Positions 56,961 through 58,895 of a DNA stretch of 58,895 bases are shown in pieces (the stretch's first letter is position 1; each line of letters begins with the position of its first letter). This stretch comes from Deltaproteobacteria bacterium HGW-Deltaproteobacteria-14 (GTDB lineage: Bacteria; Myxococcota_A; UBA9042; PHBI01). Under the pieces are notes generated by a model. That model worked only from the letters and a program-made list of their open reading frames with translations. It made no database searches and was not told the origin of the DNA. The translations under genes were made by a program, and so were the position numbers. The stretch covers positions 1-58,895 of the forward strand of contig PHBI01000063.1 in assembly GCA_002841945.1 (NCBI GenBank), given 5' to 3'.

Positions 56961-57001
56961 AAACACGGTCGATGCCGGCAGGTCCTGTGTCGGCCGTGTT
57001 T
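56961..57001. terminator. Hairpin between the cytochrome and Rieske genes
   Basis: AAACACGG (56961-56968) and CCGTGTTT (56994-57001) form an 8-bp stem around a 25-base loop with a small internal stem (GCCG/CGGC). It begins 21 bases after the cytochrome stop and ends 20 bases before the Rieske start. It could partly terminate or separate the two halves of the cluster. The next 16 bases match repeat copy C. Confidence 0.45.
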
Positions 57002-57021
57002 CTCGCCACCGCCTGGTCCCC

Positions 57022-57477
57022 ATGACGTCCGACCCCGAGCGCTCGCCGCCTCCGACCGACCCCACGGGCTCCCCGCCCGCGCCCGTCGCCGGCTGGCTCG
57101 TCGATCGCCGGGGGGCGCTCCTGCGCCTCGCGGGCGTCGCGGTCGCGGGGGGGCTGTTCACGCGCTTTCTCACCCCGGACCGGCCGCGCGCCGGCGGGCA
57201 GCTGCGCGTGGCCAGCGCCGACGTCCCGCGCGACGGCGCGCTCGTCTTCGAGCGTCAGCGCGTCGCGATCGTCGACCGCGCCGGGGTGCGCTACGCCCTG
57301 GACCTCCGCTGCACCCACCTCGGCTGCACCGCCGACGTCGGCGCGGACGCGATCCGCTGCCACTGCCACGGCAGCGTCTTCGACCTCGCGGGGGGCGTGG
57401 TGCACGGCCCCGCGTCGCGCGCGCTCGAGGCGCTGCCGATCCGCGAGGACGGCGACGTGCTGGAGGTGCTCCTGTGA
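57022..57477 (+). CDS. Rieske iron-sulfur protein of a cytochrome b complex (ExtO-like by position)
   Basis: 151 residues. An N-terminal Pro-rich stretch is followed by an RR and a single hydrophobic helix (DRRGALLRLAGVAVAGGLFT), either a Tat-type anchor or a membrane anchor. The Rieske [2Fe-2S] ligands are CTHLGCT and CHCHGSVFDL (CxH...CxxH). The protein is short and compact, as in cytochrome bc/b6f-type Rieske subunits. The cytochrome b gene begins on its stop codon (GTGA overlap). The set would pass quinol electrons toward periplasmic cytochromes. The name ExtO is my recollection of the NCBI family scheme for this operon and is not proven. Confidence 0.88.
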   Translation: MTSDPERSPPPTDPTGSPPAPVAGWLVDRRGALLRLAGVAVAGGLFTRFLTPDRPRAGGQLRVASADVPRDGALVFERQRVAIVDRAGVRYALDLRCTHLGCTADVGADAIRCHCHGSVFDLAGGVVHGPASRALEALPIREDGDVLEVLL

Positions 57478-58112
57478 AGCAGCGCGAGGGCACGTCGAGC
57501 GAGTTCCTCAAGCACCTCTTCCCGCGCATCGTGCGCAAGCGCGACCTCAAGCTCAGCTACACGCTGTGCCTCGGCGGCCTCGCGCTGACCTCGCTCTTGC
57601 TCTGCCTGCTCTCGGGGGTCTTCCTCCTCTTCTACTACCAGCCGACCCCCGAGGCCGCGTACGACTCGGTGCTCTTTCTCGAGGGCCACGTGCCGGGCGG
57701 CGGCTACGTGCGCGCCGTGCACCGCCTGACCTCGGACGCGAGCCTCGTGCTCATCGGTCTGCACGCCCTGCGCGTCTTCTTCACCGGCGCCTACCAGGCG
57801 CCGCGGCGTTTCAACTGGGTCATCGGCGTCTCGCTGCTCCTGCTGGCCGTGTTCATCGCCTACACCGGCTACCTGCTGCCCCTCGACCAGACCGCGATCT
57901 GGGCCACCGAGACCGGCACCGCCCTGATCCGCGCCTTCCCCGGGGGCGACGGCGCCGCCACGCTCCTCGCCCCCGACGGCCCCCTCGGGCCCCTCGCGCT
58001 GCTGCGCTACTACACGCTGCACATCGCGCTCGCGCCGCTGGCCCTCATCGCGCTGACCGCCCTGCACTTCTACCGGATCCGTCGCCACCATGGCCTCCTC
58101 CCCTACCTCTGA
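57474..58112 (+). CDS. Cytochrome b, N-terminal (b6-like) subunit (ExtP-like by position)
   Basis: A 212-residue membrane protein with four helices. The haem-ligand histidine pairs are visible in YVRAVHRLTSDASLVLIGLHALRVF and YYTLHIALAPLALIALTALHFYRIRRHH, the cytochrome b6/PetB pattern of two haems between helices B and D. SLLLLAVFIAYTGYLLPLDQ, followed by AIWATETGT, is the third helix and Qo-side segment. The GTG start at 57474 overlaps the Rieske stop. The C-terminus overlaps the next gene by 23 bases. Together they encode a quinol-oxidising bc-type complex feeding the ext cytochromes. Confidence 0.9.
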   Translation: MKQREGTSSEFLKHLFPRIVRKRDLKLSYTLCLGGLALTSLLLCLLSGVFLLFYYQPTPEAAYDSVLFLEGHVPGGGYVRAVHRLTSDASLVLIGLHALRVFFTGAYQAPRRFNWVIGVSLLLLAVFIAYTGYLLPLDQTAIWATETGTALIRAFPGGDGAATLLAPDGPLGPLALLRYYTLHIALAPLALIALTALHFYRIRRHHGLLPYL

Positions 58113-58563
58113 GCCGCGCCCCGCGCGCCCGGACCGGGGCCCGCGCTCCCGCGACGAGCGGGTCCCCGCCTCGCCGCACCTGTATCGGCCCGTCCTCGCC
58201 GCGTTCCTCGTCGCGACCGCCGCGCTGCTCATCGCCGCCGCCTTCGTCCCGGCCCCGCTGACCGCCCGCGCCGACCTCGGCGACGTCCCGAACCCGGTCA
58301 AGGCCGCGTGGTTCCTCGTGTGGATCCAGGAGGTCGTCAGCTACGCCGTCGAGGCCATCTACCTGGTCGGCTTCGCCGCGCTGGCCGTGCTCCTGCTGCC
58401 TTACCTCGATCGCGCCCCCCACGCCCCGGCGGCCCGGTGGTTCTCCCCCGAGCGGCGCCCGCTCCACGTCATCGGCCTGACGCTCGTCCTCGCGGTGCTC
58501 GCGTGGACCGTCATCGGCCTCTTCTTCCGCGGTCCCGATTGGCAGCTCGTCCCCTCGTTCTAG
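58090..58563 (+). CDS. Cytochrome b C-terminal/subunit IV-like membrane protein (ExtQ-like by position)
   Basis: 157 residues. After a basic, Pro-rich cytosolic N-terminus come three membrane helices (PVLAAFLVATAALLIAAAF, VKAAWFLVWIQEVVSYAV with IYLVGFAALAVLLLPYL, and VIGLTLVLAVLAWTVIGLFF). The segment ADLGDVPNPVKAAWFLVWIQE matches the NPxxxPW...QE loop of cytochrome b6f subunit IV and the C-terminal half of cytochrome b. It would complete the split cytochrome b started by the preceding gene. It overlaps both neighbours. ExtQ is a positional guess. Confidence 0.8.
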   Translation: MASSPTSEPRPARPDRGPRSRDERVPASPHLYRPVLAAFLVATAALLIAAAFVPAPLTARADLGDVPNPVKAAWFLVWIQEVVSYAVEAIYLVGFAALAVLLLPYLDRAPHAPAARWFSPERRPLHVIGLTLVLAVLAWTVIGLFFRGPDWQLVPSF

Positions 58564-58895
58564 TCGCCCTCTCGGCGCTGCTCGGCGCGCTCGCGCCGCT
58601 CCGCGCCCAGGCCACCGAGCCGCTCTGCGTCCGCTGCCACGCGCCGCACTTCCGCGTCGTCGGGGCCTGCGTGGACTGCCACGAGGGCGTCCCCGCCGCG
58701 TCGCGCGCCGAGCTCGCCCACGCCGGCCTCATCGGCGCCCGCCACGCCACCTTCGGCGTCCCGGGGGCCGCCGCGCCGGAGCGCGGCGCGGCGCTGGTCG
58801 ACCTGCTGGGCTGCCGCCGCTGTCACGCCGCCGGTGGCTCCGGCGCTCCCCGCGCCTCGGACCTCGACGCCGCCGCGCGCCAGGCGCTCCCCGAC
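58539..58895 (+). CDS. Multiheme c-type cytochrome (3' end beyond window)
   Basis: The visible part is 119 codons. A TTG start at 58539, overlapping the previous gene's end by 25 bases, gives MAARPLVLVALSALLGALAP and a signal cleavage near RAQA. Three haem-binding motifs are visible: CVRCH, CVDCH and CRRCH, with extra histidines (HAPHF, HAGLIGARHATF) that may be distal ligands. The frame runs off the window at 58895. It continues the co-directional ext-like cluster and is likely to accept electrons from the Rieske/cytochrome b complex. Its exact ext letter cannot be assigned. Confidence 0.72.
   Translation, partial: MAARPLVLVALSALLGALAPLRAQATEPLCVRCHAPHFRVVGACVDCHEGVPAASRAELAHAGLIGARHATFGVPGAAAPERGAALVDLLGCRRCHAAGGSGAPRASDLDAAARQALPD

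Noticed and set aside
1..58895. CRISPR array, rRNA or tRNA genes
   Set aside because: I saw no regularly spaced direct repeats, and nothing resembling rRNA or a tRNA cloverleaf with a CCA-type acceptor; the 34518-34592 structure has the wrong geometry. tRNAscan-SE would confirm.

Overview
The window reads as a chromosomal segment of a high-GC (roughly 70% or more by eye) Myxococcota bacterium. Three large surface or secreted proteins end in a Gly/Cys motif, a membrane helix and an Arg-rich tail, as in MYXO-CTERM sorting signals. Predicted lipoproteins are very abundant, and the gene content (DUF1554, LamG, AbfB, HmuY, cadherin repeats, calpain-like protease) fits that phylum. The phylum call is inference; there is no rRNA or other phylogenetic marker beyond thrS.

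Region 1 (1-2.6 kb): the tail of a probable outer-membrane protein gene, overlapped by an ECF sigma factor and then a zinc-finger/FecR/TPR anti-sigma protein. Region 2 (3.0-22.1 kb): a complete cellulose secretion locus. It holds a GH5 glucanase lipoprotein, a BcsR-like small protein, BcsQ, a fused BcsA-BcsB synthase with a PilZ domain, BcsZ and BcsC. Co-directional genes, almost all overlapping by a few bases, then continue into a leucine-rich-like lipoprotein and an 1888-residue cadherin-repeat surface protein, so adhesins appear wired into the cellulose operon.

Region 3 (22.1-48.4 kb): mostly accessory and surface genes. Three lipoproteins (22.2, 35.6 and 39.9 kb) share an N-terminal module but carry different C-terminal modules (fibrinogen-like, two LamG, Ig-like plus DUF1554). 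Also here are an FGE-like lipoprotein, TauE/SafE, ThrRS without a TGS domain, a beta-helix protein next to a calpain-like protease, a radical SAM protein, a spermidine-synthase-like methyltransferase, an ArsR/SRPBCC pair, a scar of truncated genes beside an orphan VapC, a 2OG-Fe(II) oxygenase, a subtilase/metalloprotease pair and an HmuY-like lipoprotein. A dispersed hairpin repeat sits in at least three intergenic gaps.

Region 4 (48.5-58.9 kb): a sarcosine/dimethylglycine dehydrogenase, a LysR regulator, and divergently from it a respiratory cluster resembling the Geobacter ext (selenite/tellurite, extracellular electron transfer) genes. Its order is rhodanese lipoprotein (ExtH-like), porin (ExtI-like), small lipoprotein (ExtJ-like), pentaheme cytochrome (ExtK/ExtL-like), Rieske protein, cytochrome b, a subunit IV-like protein and a multiheme cytochrome cut by the window end. 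The pentaheme cytochrome gene contains an in-frame TGA at 56562-56564. The same frame stays open and family-like for 124 more codons, and a nested hairpin follows directly. I read it as a single selenoprotein with selenocysteine 326, and it is the most important observation in the window.
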